Shown: piece by piece, positions 52,383 to 61,778 of the stretch
Position numbering within the stretch: position 1 is the first letter of the stretch
Layout of the letters: every line of letters begins with the position of its first letter
Assembly (NCBI GenBank): GCA_965249225.1
Contig: CBDFLT010000008.1
Coordinates: 62,001-126,000, forward strand
DNA length: 64,000 nt
Origin: CBDFLT01 sp965249225
GTDB taxonomy: Bacteria; Chloroflexota; Dehalococcoidia; Lucifugimonadales; G963668185
Direction of reading: 5' to 3'
Program-made: the position numbers and the translations under genes
Notes under the pieces: generated by a model
The model's database searches: none
What the model saw: only the letters and a program-made list of their open reading frames with translations
Told to the model about the DNA's origin: nothing

Positions 52383-52713
52383 CCAAGACTCCTTTTGCCG
52401 CCACAGGTAGCGCTACTCAGGCTGTCCAGCGAGGCCATACAACACCTCACGCACGGCGTCCTGGCTGGAGTGCCTATAGTAGCATGCGGCAATGGCCAAA
52501 TCCATCCATGTAGACTCGACGCGCCTCGGCGTTTCGGCCTAGTATCCCCACGGAAGAGCATCGGATATTACGGATACCGCCGACGCCTGATACTGGCGTG
52601 ATTGAGCTCTATAATCTAAAATGCGATCCACCAAACGGACGGCCTTATCGACCGCCCCTGGATGCGGTAGCAGGACACGTGCACCGCATGGTCAAGCAAG
52701 AAGGAGGAGTGTC

Positions 52714-54048
52714 ATGGAAGACGTCCGAGTCGAACTGGAGAGGCGAACCCCCAAATCGAAGAAGATGTACGAGCACGCTGGAGAGGTGCTCGCCCAGGAG
52801 GTGGTGAGTACCCTGGCCGTGCCACACCCCGTCTACATCAAGGAGGCCAAGGGCTCTCGCATGACAGACGTGGATGACAACGAGTACATCGATATTTCCA
52901 TGGGATTCGGCGTACATGTCCTGGGCCATGCGCCCGATTTCATTCTAGAGGCGGTAAAAGAGGCCACCAGCCGGGGACTGCAATGGGGGCTTCACAACGC
53001 CGAGCAGGAGCAGTTGGCCCGCCTGATAGTGGAGGCGGTGCCCTGCGCCGACAAGGTGGTGTTCGCCAACACCGGCACCGAGGCGACTTTGTACGCCCTC
53101 CGCGCCGCCCGGGCCTATACTGGCAAGGACAAGATCGCCATTTTCACCAGATGCTATCACGGCACACACGACTACACCCTGACCGTGACCCACCCCGACG
53201 GTCCTCCCGACAGGCCTACGTTCTCCCCGAGAGGAATCGGTATCCCCCAGGACACCCAGCAAAACACGATAATGCTCCCCTACATGACAGACGCCGCCTT
53301 CGATTTGATCCGAGAGAACAAAGACGAGCTGGCGGCGGTGATAATCGAACCGGTACAGGGCTCGGGCCCGCGGACGGACGTTGGAGATTTCCTGAAGGGT
53401 CTCCTGGATGTGTGCCGGGAGTCGGGCGTGCTCTTGATATTCGATGAGGTCATCACCAGCTTTCGGCTGGCGTACGGCGGCGCTCAGGAGTTCTTCGACG
53501 TGGTGCCCGACCTCGCCGCTTACGGCAAGGTCCTCGGTGGCGGTATGCCCATAGCCGCTGTAGCCGGCTCCGACGAGGTTATGAAAGTCTTCCCGCGGAG
53601 GGGAATAGTAGGCCAGCTTGGCCCGGGGCAGATATTCACCGGCGGCACCTTCGTCGGCAATCCCATCAGCATGGCCGCCGGCATCGCGTGTATCACCCAC
53701 CTGCGAGACCATCCAGAGATCTACAAGAACCTGGCCATACAGAGCAATCGCCTGACGGACGAGGTAAACCGGTTCTGCATCGCCGAGGAGATCCCGGTGC
53801 GGATGGAGAATGCCCTCTCCATGGTCTACCTGCGGTTCCGGCCTGACCTGGCCGGCGGCCCGAGTGAGGCCGAGTCGCTAAAGGAGGCCGAGGAGGAGTT
53901 CTACATGCACATGCTGCTGCACGGAGTGCTCGTGCCCGGCGACCACCTGTCCTTCCTCTCGGCCGCCCACTCGCCCGAAGATGTCGACGCGATCATCGAG
54001 GCCATCAAACAGTCCTTCCGCGAGGTCAGGGAGAACGGACGGCTCTAG
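52714..54048 (+). CDS. Class III aminotransferase (glutamate-1-semialdehyde aminomutase-like)
   Basis: The ATG at 52714 follows AAGGAGGAGTGTC; the frame is open 31 codons further up but this ribosome site decides the start. 444 residues with the class III PLP fold: GHAPDFILEAV, VVFANTGTEATLYALRAARAYTG split over strand and helix, ARCYHG-type turn (TRCYHGTHDY), LIFDEVITSFR and the PLP lysine in AAYGKVLGGGMPIAAV. The layout is that of GSA aminomutase and omega-amino-acid transaminases. A FAD oxidoreductase follows 70 bp downstream, so a catabolic pair acting on an amine is plausible rather than haem synthesis. Confidence 0.85.
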   Translation: MEDVRVELERRTPKSKKMYEHAGEVLAQEVVSTLAVPHPVYIKEAKGSRMTDVDDNEYIDISMGFGVHVLGHAPDFILEAVKEATSRGLQWGLHNAEQEQLARLIVEAVPCADKVVFANTGTEATLYALRAARAYTGKDKIAIFTRCYHGTHDYTLTVTHPDGPPDRPTFSPRGIGIPQDTQQNTIMLPYMTDAAFDLIRENKDELAAVIIEPVQGSGPRTDVGDFLKGLLDVCRESGVLLIFDEVITSFRLAYGGAQEFFDVVPDLAAYGKVLGGGMPIAAVAGSDEVMKVFPRRGIVGQLGPGQIFTGGTFVGNPISMAAGIACITHLRDHPEIYKNLAIQSNRLTDEVNRFCIAEEIPVRMENALSMVYLRFRPDLAGGPSEAESLKEAEEEFYMHMLLHGVLVPGDHLSFLSAAHSPEDVDAIIEAIKQSFREVRENGRL

Positions 54049-54118
54049 CCTTGGCCGAGATTTCCCATATCGGACTGCGGGCGTCCAAAGAGACCACAGC
54101 CGTGAAGGAGGACGACAG

Positions 54119-55681
54119 ATGGTCCAGAACCAGTACGACGCCATCATTATCGGGGCGGGCCACAACGGACTCGTCACCGCAGGCTACCTGGCTAAAGACG
54201 GGCTCTCCGTCTTAGTGCTGGAGCGCCTGGACAAGATCGGTGGAGCAGTCACTACCGATGAGTTCTCGCCGGGATTCAACGGCCCCATGTGCGCCCAAAG
54301 CTGCTACCTGCTCCAGGGCAAGGTAATCGACGACCTCAACCTCCGTGAGCACGGCTTCGAGCTGGTCCATCATAGGGTCTCGGGCGACAACGACGGCTAC
54401 CTCCACCCGTTCCCCGATGGGTCGTACATGGGAGGGCCAGGAATCAAAACCAGCCTCGACATGGCTAATCAGATTCGCCAGTTCTCAGAGCACGACGCGC
54501 GAAGCTATTTCGAGTGGACCTCCTTCTGGGAGCAGGCATCGGGCATTCTGTACCCCTACTTCCTCACCGAGCCGCCCACCATCGCCGAGTTGGTGACCAG
54601 CGTCCGCGGGACCAGGCAGGAGGAGGTCCTAGAGAAGATGCTCACCTGGAGCTACATGGACCTGCTAGAGGACCACTTCGAGGACGAACACGTCAAGGCG
54701 TACTTCCTGAGCCCGGACATCGAGTCGGACCCCAGGTCCCCGGGGAGTATGCTGGGCGCCGCCATGGTCAACATCGGCCAGTTTAACCGGGAGCAGGACC
54801 AGGGCACTCCAAGAATGAGCATGGGGACGATTACCGATGCGATGGCCAAGGCGGCCACGAGTTTCGGCGCCGAGATACGGACAGGTGCGCCCGTAAAGGA
54901 GGTGATCGTGGAGGACGGTGAGGCGAAGGGCGTTCGCCTGGATGGCGGCGATGAGATCAGAAGCTTCTTGGTCGTGTCCAATGCGGACCCCAAGCGTACG
55001 TACACCACCCTTGTCCAGCCGGAAGACATCGGCGAGGACATGGTACGGCGCGTCAAACGGCTGAAGACAACGGCCGCCGTCGAAGTCAAGCTCCTGTCTG
55101 CGATGAAGGAGGTACCGGACTTCTCTCGGTACCTGGGGCAGGGCTACGACCGAAACTCAATCCAGTTCGTGACGATCATGCCATCGGTAGAGTATTTTCT
55201 GCAGAGCTGGGATGACGCTCAAAGTGGGAAGCCCTCGAGCTGCCCGATCATGATCGCCAACATCACATCCGTTGCCGAGCCCAACCTCATTCCAAAGGGA
55301 GGGCACGTGATGTCCACATGCGTGAGGTACACTCCGCCGCACTTGAGAGAGGGCACCTGGGACGATGTCAGAACGGAAGTGGCCGAAAAGCTCATCGACA
55401 CCTTCACCGAGTACGCGCCCAATTTCCGAGAAAGCCTGGTGGACTACACCCTCCAGACGCCGCTGGACTTCGAGAGGAGAGTGGGCCTTACCGATGGCAA
55501 CATCCGGCATCTGGACATGGCGCCCACCCAGATGCTGTCCCAACGACCGTCCTACCGGTCTCCAATAAAAAACTTCTACCTGTGCAGCGCGGGCACCCAT
55601 CCCATGGGCGAGGTGACCGGCGCACCTGGTCATAACGCGGCGCACGCCATCCTCAAGGACCTGCAGAAGGTGGCGCCCTAG
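54119..55681 (+). CDS. PYROXD2/phytoene desaturase-like FAD oxidoreductase, paralogue 4
   Basis: The ATG at 54119 follows GAAGGAGGACGACAG; 520 residues. FAD site DAIIIGAGHNGLVTAGYLA and the C-terminal GTHPMGEVTGAPGHN as in the tandem copies. It is nearly the same protein as the gene at 25692, with a long central stretch identical in DNA; the two ends differ. Being downstream of an aminotransferase, it may oxidise an amine or hydroxyl compound in the same route; this is inference. Confidence 0.88.
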   Translation: MVQNQYDAIIIGAGHNGLVTAGYLAKDGLSVLVLERLDKIGGAVTTDEFSPGFNGPMCAQSCYLLQGKVIDDLNLREHGFELVHHRVSGDNDGYLHPFPDGSYMGGPGIKTSLDMANQIRQFSEHDARSYFEWTSFWEQASGILYPYFLTEPPTIAELVTSVRGTRQEEVLEKMLTWSYMDLLEDHFEDEHVKAYFLSPDIESDPRSPGSMLGAAMVNIGQFNREQDQGTPRMSMGTITDAMAKAATSFGAEIRTGAPVKEVIVEDGEAKGVRLDGGDEIRSFLVVSNADPKRTYTTLVQPEDIGEDMVRRVKRLKTTAAVEVKLLSAMKEVPDFSRYLGQGYDRNSIQFVTIMPSVEYFLQSWDDAQSGKPSSCPIMIANITSVAEPNLIPKGGHVMSTCVRYTPPHLREGTWDDVRTEVAEKLIDTFTEYAPNFRESLVDYTLQTPLDFERRVGLTDGNIRHLDMAPTQMLSQRPSYRSPIKNFYLCSAGTHPMGEVTGAPGHNAAHAILKDLQKVAP

Positions 55682-55842
55682 TACGTCGAGAGACGCTTGC
55701 CGAAGTTTGGGCAAGTCAGCGGTATCTCAGGGAGACCTTCCTAATCCGATCGTCGGCGAGCGCTAAGGCTGCCATCTCAGCTTCGAAGGCCTTCTTGTAC
55801 AGACGGAAGCAGTTCATCAGGTGCATGCCCCTAGGTTTTTCC

Positions 55843-55878
55843 GGTTTAGACCTGGAACAGATTTCGGGGGGCAGGTCA
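55843..55878 (-). repeat. Solo IS-end-like repeat, type A (inverted relative of 15622)
   Basis: Read on the minus strand it begins TGACCTGCCCCCCGAAATCT and continues GTTCCAGGTCTAAACC, about 80% like 15622-15657. No transposase gene is attached. The 55682-55960 gap has no gene. Confidence 0.5.
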
Positions 55879-55960
55879 CTTGGCCCCGACGGCTGCTTCC
55901 AGCGAAAGCTCAGGGGCCAGGCCTTGATTTTCTGAGCCAGTCTCGTAGGAGGTGAGTGAT

Positions 55961-56872
55961 ATGGAGACCGTAGGTTTTATCGGCCTTGGCATCATGGGGT
56001 CTGGGATGGCGGCCAACATTCAGAAGGCAGGCTATCCCCTTGTGGTCTACGATGTTCGCGAAGAGGCGACAAGGCCTTTCCTAGACAAGGGAGCCCGGCT
56101 GGCCGGTAGTCCTGCGGAGGTCGCACGCCTCAGCGACGTTGTGTTTACGTCCCTGCCTGGGCCCAAAGAGGTGGAGGAGGTGGCTAGTGGGTCGGAGGGA
56201 TTGCTCCAAGGGATCAAAGAAGGCGGCGTCTACATAGACCTCTCCACAAGCAGCCCAACGCTTATTCGCCAGCTCGAGCCGAAGTTCCGAACCAAGGGAG
56301 CATACGTTCTGGATGCACCGGTGAGCGGCGGCAAGAAAGGGGCCGATTCGGGCACTCTGGCCGTGATAGTAGGCGGCGACCCGGAGGTTTACAACAGGGT
56401 GAAGCCGATGCTGGATACCATCGGAGACAAGGCGTTCTATGCCGGGACAATTGGGGCGGGAAGTATCTGCAAGCTGGTCCACGAGATGATCGCCCACTCG
56501 GTCCGGGAGGCTTTTGCTGAAGGGTTTACCGTCGGGGTAAAGGCCGGGGTAGACCCGGAATCTATTTGGGAGTGCGTGCGTCGCGGTGGTGTTGGGCGGC
56601 TTCGCGATATTCACGAGGGGTTTCCAAGGACGGTGTTCAAGGGTAGCTTCGAGCCCCCAAGCTTTGCCCTTAAGCTAGCGCGCAAAGACATAGGGCTGGC
56701 CGTCGAGCTGGCCCATGAGTACGATGTGCCCATCCCAATCGCGGAGTTGGCCGAGCGGCGAAAGGTCCAGGCCGTGGAGCGGGGCTGGGGAGATAAGGAC
56801 GACCAGATTACCTTTCTACTCCAGGAGGAGCTGGCGGGAGTGCAAGTGCGGGCGCCCGATCTGGTCCCGTAG
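55961..56872 (+). CDS. NAD(P)-dependent beta-hydroxyacid dehydrogenase (3-hydroxyisobutyrate dehydrogenase family)
   Basis: AGGAGG at 55947-55952 sets the start at ATG 55961, not the in-frame GTG 9 bp earlier. 303 residues: Rossmann motif GFIGLGIMGSGMAANI, substrate loop DAPVSGGKKGADSGTL, and the catalytic lysine in GAGSICKLVHEMI. The residue four after the lysine is Glu where the family usually has Asn, an atypical active-site detail. The C-terminal helical domain includes ALKLARKDIGLAVELA. The family oxidises 3-hydroxyisobutyrate, tartronate semialdehyde and similar acids; substrate unassigned. Confidence 0.86.
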   Translation: METVGFIGLGIMGSGMAANIQKAGYPLVVYDVREEATRPFLDKGARLAGSPAEVARLSDVVFTSLPGPKEVEEVASGSEGLLQGIKEGGVYIDLSTSSPTLIRQLEPKFRTKGAYVLDAPVSGGKKGADSGTLAVIVGGDPEVYNRVKPMLDTIGDKAFYAGTIGAGSICKLVHEMIAHSVREAFAEGFTVGVKAGVDPESIWECVRRGGVGRLRDIHEGFPRTVFKGSFEPPSFALKLARKDIGLAVELAHEYDVPIPIAELAERRKVQAVERGWGDKDDQITFLLQEELAGVQVRAPDLVP

Positions 56873-56887
56873 CTTTCGAAATAGCCC

Positions 56888-58954
56888 TTAGAGGAAGATG
56901 GGCGCGAACACCAGGGCCACGATGGACATCAGCTTAATCAGGATGTTCAGGGCCGGGCCGGAGGTGTCCTTGAAGGGGTCTCCTACCGTATCGCCCACCA
57001 CGGCTGCGGCGTGCGGCTCCGAGCCCTTTCCGCCGAGATGGCCCGCCTCGATGTATTTCTTGGCGTTGTCCCAAGCGCCCCCGGCGTTTGCCATCATGAT
57101 CGCCAGCAGGAATCCGGTCCCAATGGCCCCTATGAGCAGGCCTCCGAGGGCCTCCGCTCCCAGGATCAGCCCTACGGCGATGGGGGCGATCACCGCCAGC
57201 AGGCCGGGCAGCACCATCTCGCGCATGGCGCCCCTGGTGCTGATGTCCACGGCGCGGGCGTAGTCGGCCTTGGCGGTTCCCTCCAGGAGGCCGGTGATTT
57301 CGCGGAACTGGCGTCGCACCTCGATCACCATCGCGTTGGCCGCGCGTCCAACCGCCTGCATGGTCAGGGCCGCGAACAGGAAGGGCATCATGGCTCCTAC
57401 CAGCAGGCCCAGGAGTACGTCCGTCTCAAGGAGGTCGAAGGCTTCGATTCCCGAGACCTCGGAATACGCGGCCAGCAGCGCCAGGGCCGTCAGCACCGCC
57501 GACCCGATGGCGAACCCCTTCCCCGTCGCGGCCGTGGTGTTGCCCAGGGAGTCGAGGGCGTCGGTCCGCTCACGCACCTGTGGGTCCAGGTGGGCCTGCT
57601 CCGCAATGCCTCCGGCGTTGTCGGCCACGGGGCCGTAGGCGTCGGTGGCTAGGGTAATGCCTAGGGTCGAGAGCATGCCCACCGCCGCCAGAGCAACCCC
57701 ATACGTGCCGGCCAGCTCGTTGGCCATCCAGATGGCCACCACGACCACGACCCCCGGCACTAAAGTGCTCAACATGCCCAGCCCGATGCCGCCGATTATC
57801 ACCGTGGCGGGGCCGGTCTTCGCCTGTTCGGCCAGCCCCCTGGTAGGGCCGAACTCATACGAGGTGGTGTATTCCGACGAGGTGCCGATGATCTGTCCGG
57901 CCACCAGTCCCACCACTATTACCCAGAAGAGGTTGAAGTCCAGATCGAGGGCGTTGATGGCTATTCCCACGCCCACCAGCACCAGCCCTCCGGCCACGAA
58001 TATCCCGGTTCGCAGCGCCCACAGCAGGCGTCCCATGCTGGCGCCCTCGCCGGTGCGGACCATGAACGTGCCTAGAATGGCCGCGAAAATCCCCGTCGCC
58101 GCCACGAGGATCGGCAGCAGGAACAGGCTGTGGTCGAACTCTTCCGGCGCTGCGGTGTCCAGGGCCAGGGCCCCGACGGTGGCTAATGCGATGGTCGCCA
58201 CCATCGAGCCCACGTAAGACTCGAACAGGTCGGCCCCCATTCCCGCAACGTCGCCCACGTTGTCGCCCACGTTGTCGGCCACCGTGGCGGGGTTGCGCGG
58301 GTCATCCTCGGGAATGCCCAGCTCTACCTTGCCCACCAGGTCGGCGCCCACGTCGGCGGCCTTGGTGTATATCCCACCGCCGACCCTGGCGAACAGGGCG
58401 ATGGACGAGGCGCCGAAACCGAAGCCGGCGATGATCTGAGGGTCCTTGAATACCCAGTAGCTGATGGAGATCCCAAGCAGCCCGATGCCCACGACTGAGA
58501 CGCCCATGACGGTGCCGCTGTTGAAGGCGATGCGCAGCGCGGGGTTGAGTCCACGCATGGCCTGTACCGTGGTGCGCGTGTTGGCCCTCACCGCGATGCT
58601 CATCCCGATCAGGCCGGCCAGCCCTGAGCCCAGCGCTCCCGCGAGGTACGCGATCGCGGTCTTCGGCACATCGCGATCGGTGCCGGTCTTGTCCAGCACG
58701 TCCCAGTCGATGAGGACGGCCAGGACGAAGAACATCGCCAGGACGAAAATGGCGAGCACCCTGTACTCTCTGGACAGGAAGGCCATGGCGCCCTCCTGGA
58801 TGGCCCGCCCGATGAACTGGATCGTCTCGTCGCCGCGGTCCTGACGTAAGATGCTCACCGTCAGAACCGCGGCGAATCCGAGGGCTACCACCCCGGCGGC
58901 GAGTGCGATGTACAGGATGACCAAGGTTAGACTCCACAAAAAAGTCTCCCCCAA
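56888..58954 (-). CDS. hppA: Membrane-bound ion-translocating pyrophosphatase
   Basis: 688 residues with 15-16 predicted membrane helices. The pyrophosphate-binding motifs are intact: KAADVGADLVGKVELGIP with DDPRNPATVADNVGDNVGD, DAYGPVADNAGGIAEQA and VVGDTVGDPFKDTSGPALN. The helix-12 signature reads GNTTAATGKGFAIGSA; Ala after GNTT marks the K+-dependent subfamily (Lys there in the K+-independent group). Whether it pumps H+ or Na+ is not decided. It couples pyrophosphate hydrolysis to the ion gradient. The frame opens at a TTG at 58954; another TTG at 58939, 6 nt after GGGGAG, is an equal candidate. An IS5-family element ends 20 bp upstream. Confidence 0.93.
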   Translation of the reverse strand: MGETFLWSLTLVILYIALAAGVVALGFAAVLTVSILRQDRGDETIQFIGRAIQEGAMAFLSREYRVLAIFVLAMFFVLAVLIDWDVLDKTGTDRDVPKTAIAYLAGALGSGLAGLIGMSIAVRANTRTTVQAMRGLNPALRIAFNSGTVMGVSVVGIGLLGISISYWVFKDPQIIAGFGFGASSIALFARVGGGIYTKAADVGADLVGKVELGIPEDDPRNPATVADNVGDNVGDVAGMGADLFESYVGSMVATIALATVGALALDTAAPEEFDHSLFLLPILVAATGIFAAILGTFMVRTGEGASMGRLLWALRTGIFVAGGLVLVGVGIAINALDLDFNLFWVIVVGLVAGQIIGTSSEYTTSYEFGPTRGLAEQAKTGPATVIIGGIGLGMLSTLVPGVVVVVAIWMANELAGTYGVALAAVGMLSTLGITLATDAYGPVADNAGGIAEQAHLDPQVRERTDALDSLGNTTAATGKGFAIGSAVLTALALLAAYSEVSGIEAFDLLETDVLLGLLVGAMMPFLFAALTMQAVGRAANAMVIEVRRQFREITGLLEGTAKADYARAVDISTRGAMREMVLPGLLAVIAPIAVGLILGAEALGGLLIGAIGTGFLLAIMMANAGGAWDNAKKYIEAGHLGGKGSEPHAAAVVGDTVGDPFKDTSGPALNILIKLMSIVALVFAPIFL

Positions 58955-58973
58955 TGGGAAGACCTGGACCTAG

Positions 58974-60198
58974 GGAACCTCTGAATAACCCTTCATATGC
59001 TGGATTGAATTGATTGCAGGGGTAGTTCGAAGATGTTCAATTCTTTGCGATGGCCCATCAGGCTGTTGCGGCCCTAAATCGGGTCTGTTTGGGCTTCGAA
59101 AGCGGGCTCTGCCGGGGGCGTGTCGCCGCTATCAACCTGATTTGGGCGCACTTCTCTCTCGTCACACCGCCAAGTGGCGCTCGGCTGTCATCAAGTTGGC
59201 AAACCCCAGCAGCAACGCCAGCCGTTGCGTGTTCTTGGCCAGTCCACGATACCGCACCTTGGCGTAGCCAAAGTGACGCTTCACATACAGGAACGGATGC
59301 TCCACCTTCGCCCTGACCGACGCCTTGCGCTTCTCCGCCAACGCCTCCTCGCTTTCAGGTGCTAGCTGCCGACGCCGACCGGGCTTCATCGCCACGCGCC
59401 ACTCCACATCCAACTCTCGGTTCTCCTCCCGCTTATCGACTCCCTGATACCCCGCATCGCCCCACACCCGCGTCTCTCCACCGTGTAGTAACCGGTGAGT
59501 TTCGGTCACGTCATGCACGTTCGCTGATGTCATAGCTACACTATGCACCACCCCTGTCTCTTCGTCCGCCCCGATGTGCACCTTCATACCGAAGCTCCAC
59601 TTGTTGCCCTTCTTGGTCTGGTGCATCTCTGGGTCACGCTCCCGGGCACGGTTCTTAGTCGACGACGGCGCCTCGATGATGCTCGCGTCCACTATAGTCC
59701 CCTCCCGAAGACGAAGCCCCTGAGTCTCCAGGTGGACGTTGATGGTCTTGAACAGACCTTCGCCAAGATCGTGCTCCTCCAGCAAGTGGCGGAAGTTCAG
59801 GATCGTCGTCTCGTCAGGCAGAGGGCCCGACAGCCTCAGGCCCACGAATCGCCTCACCGACTCGACCTCGTATAGCATGTCTTCCATCCCAGGGTCGCTC
59901 AGGTTGTAGAACAGCTGCACGCAGTGTATGCGAAGCATCGCCGACAGCTCATACGGATGCCGGCCTCGGCCAGCCTCGGGATAGTATGGTCGAATGCGAC
60001 TCTCCAACTGTCCCCACGGTATCAGACCGTCCATGCGCTCCAGAAACAGCTCCCGCCGAGTCTTGCGCTTCTTACACTCGTACTCCAGGTCCGCAAATGT
60101 CGGCTGGTTCATCTACTCTTGCTCCCGTCCTTAGTCAGTTCGTCTCCACTTGTCATGGTACTATGCCACCATAATCCACGGACTTGTTCAGAGTATCC
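58974..60198 (-). mobile_element. IS5-family insertion sequence (1225 bp)
   Basis: Ends GGAACCTCTGAATAA at 58974 and, inverted, GGATACTCTGAACAA at 60198. Both sides carry CTAG (58970-58973 and 60199-60202), the 4-bp target duplication expected of this family. Single copy in the window. It lies just upstream of hppA. Confidence 0.9.
59162..60112 (-). CDS. IS5-family transposase
   Basis: 316 residues. N-terminal MNQPTFADLEYECKKRKT and the DUF772-type helix region YELSAMLRIHCVQLFYNLSD; then the DDE core: GTIVDASIIEAPSS (Asp), RVWGDAGYQGVDKR (Asp) and the YREK-type helix RAKVEHPFLYVKRHFGYAKV (Glu). Complete and probably active. Confidence 0.94.
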   Translation of the reverse strand: MNQPTFADLEYECKKRKTRRELFLERMDGLIPWGQLESRIRPYYPEAGRGRHPYELSAMLRIHCVQLFYNLSDPGMEDMLYEVESVRRFVGLRLSGPLPDETTILNFRHLLEEHDLGEGLFKTINVHLETQGLRLREGTIVDASIIEAPSSTKNRARERDPEMHQTKKGNKWSFGMKVHIGADEETGVVHSVAMTSANVHDVTETHRLLHGGETRVWGDAGYQGVDKREENRELDVEWRVAMKPGRRRQLAPESEEALAEKRKASVRAKVEHPFLYVKRHFGYAKVRYRGLAKNTQRLALLLGFANLMTAERHLAV

Positions 60199-60431
60199 CT
60201 AGTACGAGCGGTTGGACTGATGCCGAAAAGCTAGCACAGGCGGGTAGGGCAGTCAAGTTAGCCTGTTGCATATTTCGGAGAATCCAGCATCCCCAATGGT
60301 ACAATCCCGTGAGTGGGGCGCGCCATGCATGAGCCTTGGTTCAGCACATGGCCCCCTGAGTCTCAAGGGGGTGAACCTGACGTGAGGGCAGCAAAGACTT
60401 CTCTACGATCTGGCTTTCGATTGCTCATAAG

Positions 60432-61316
60432 GTGGCTTGGGTATACAGCTCCTTTAGTGGTCTTTTAGTGGTCTTTGGTCTCATTGGTGTGTCCATGACT
60501 CTGTGGGTGACTGATGAGTTGATAAGTGGTTCTTGGCCACAGCGCTTCGTAGAAACCGTCGGCTTTGCGTTCATAGTTGCTGCTGTCATAGGGGTCACAA
60601 TCGAGACCACGTTCACGCACCGCATTGCTCAGAATGTTTTCGAAGTTGCGTTCGGTTACTTGTTGCACCCTGATCTTAGGAACGAAGTGCGGTGGATATA
60701 CTCAATACGGTGTATCGCTTCTGAATATAAACATGAGTACGAATTAAGCGCGCTTCCCGAAGACCCAAATAAACTGCTGGTGAAGGAAACCATTACGCGA
60801 ACGGTCGAGTCGTTAACAGAACAAGAAGAGTCGTATGAGCCATCACTTGGTATCCAGGAATGGTTTCATGTACACCGGTCATCGATATTGAGCGTGACGT
60901 GTAGTGTGGGCGATAAGAGATTGACTCTTGAGGGCGGCGATTTTGACTTACACCCTAATCATCGGGATTTGCCAATCCTTCATGCGGATACCAAACATAC
61001 CGTTGGGGTTACAAAGGAACGGAAGGCCACTTTGGTTTGGGTCACCGAAGAAGTCAGGGAGTGGAACGATCAAAGTTATTCCTTTTTCACGCTGCCATCA
61101 AAGAACCCGTTTGTCCGTGTGCAGGTACCGCTGGAACTGGATTATGAGGTGACTTTCGCCAACCCAAATCAGGGGGAACTACAGGATTTAGGGGCTGGGC
61201 GTCACCGGCTGGAAGCGTTGCTTCTCCCTGAGCAGGCAATCAGGCTTCGGTGGTGGCGCAAGGCGGACATGGAGACCTACAAAGCCGAAGCTAGTACAAA
61301 GCCTGTATCGCCATGA
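60432..61316 (+). CDS. Two-helix membrane protein with large cytoplasmic domain, unknown function
   Basis: 294 residues from a GTG. Two membrane helices near the N-terminus (GLLVVFGLIGVSMTLWV and TVGFAFIVAAVIGVTIE) are followed by about 230 residues without membrane segments, rich in charged residues and beta-type pattern (LTLEGGDFDLHPN, ATLVWVTEEVREW, PFVRVQVPLELDYEV). No catalytic motif is recognised. The gene is more A+T-rich than its neighbours, begins 230 bp from the IS5-family element and overlaps the next gene by 4 bp, so the two form one unit, probably acquired. Confidence 0.65.
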   Translation: MAWVYSSFSGLLVVFGLIGVSMTLWVTDELISGSWPQRFVETVGFAFIVAAVIGVTIETTFTHRIAQNVFEVAFGYLLHPDLRNEVRWIYSIRCIASEYKHEYELSALPEDPNKLLVKETITRTVESLTEQEESYEPSLGIQEWFHVHRSSILSVTCSVGDKRLTLEGGDFDLHPNHRDLPILHADTKHTVGVTKERKATLVWVTEEVREWNDQSYSFFTLPSKNPFVRVQVPLELDYEVTFANPNQGELQDLGAGRHRLEALLLPEQAIRLRWWRKADMETYKAEASTKPVSP

Positions 61317-61663
61317 GGGGGCTTACCATGCGCCTGCTATCGTTAGCGGCTGCCGTTCTAATACTTGTTGCTTGTGGTACGACGGAGAAGCTTGTCGTTG
61401 CCACGCCCACGCCGGGCTATTCTTCGGGCGAAGCCATAGCACTTGTCCAGGAATGGCTCGACACAAAGAGTTTAGTTCCTCCCAAATCGAGGTATCGGGT
61501 AAATTGCCGCCGTTACGCCCTGGAAAACACGAACTCGTGGCTAACGAAGAAATCGTCAGACTACTGGCAAGTCGAAGCTGTAGGCACGGAATTCCATGGA
61601 GCCTGGAACGTGCACCCCAGCGGTCTGATAGAGACGGTGCATGCGGTGAAGGGCGGCTGTTAA
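61313..61663 (+). CDS. Small lipoprotein, unknown function
   Basis: 116 residues. LLSLAAAVLILVACGTTEK is a lipoprotein signal with the lipidated Cys at about residue 21; the mature part is 95 residues with a second and third Cys (YRVNCRRYAL and KGGC at the end). The start overlaps the preceding stop (ATGA); an ATG five codons later is equally usable. The cysteines may pair. Partner of the two-helix membrane protein by position. Confidence 0.6.
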   Translation: MRGLTMRLLSLAAAVLILVACGTTEKLVVATPTPGYSSGEAIALVQEWLDTKSLVPPKSRYRVNCRRYALENTNSWLTKKSSDYWQVEAVGTEFHGAWNVHPSGLIETVHAVKGGC

Positions 61664-61778
61664 AAGCAGGCTTGCATTGCTATCAGGGAGAGGTAGCAGT
61701 GTATGGGGATCTTGCGCTACCCTCGCACCGTCATATGATTCAGGGCGTGCCGTTCCTTGAGCCGCGAGAACATGCGCT

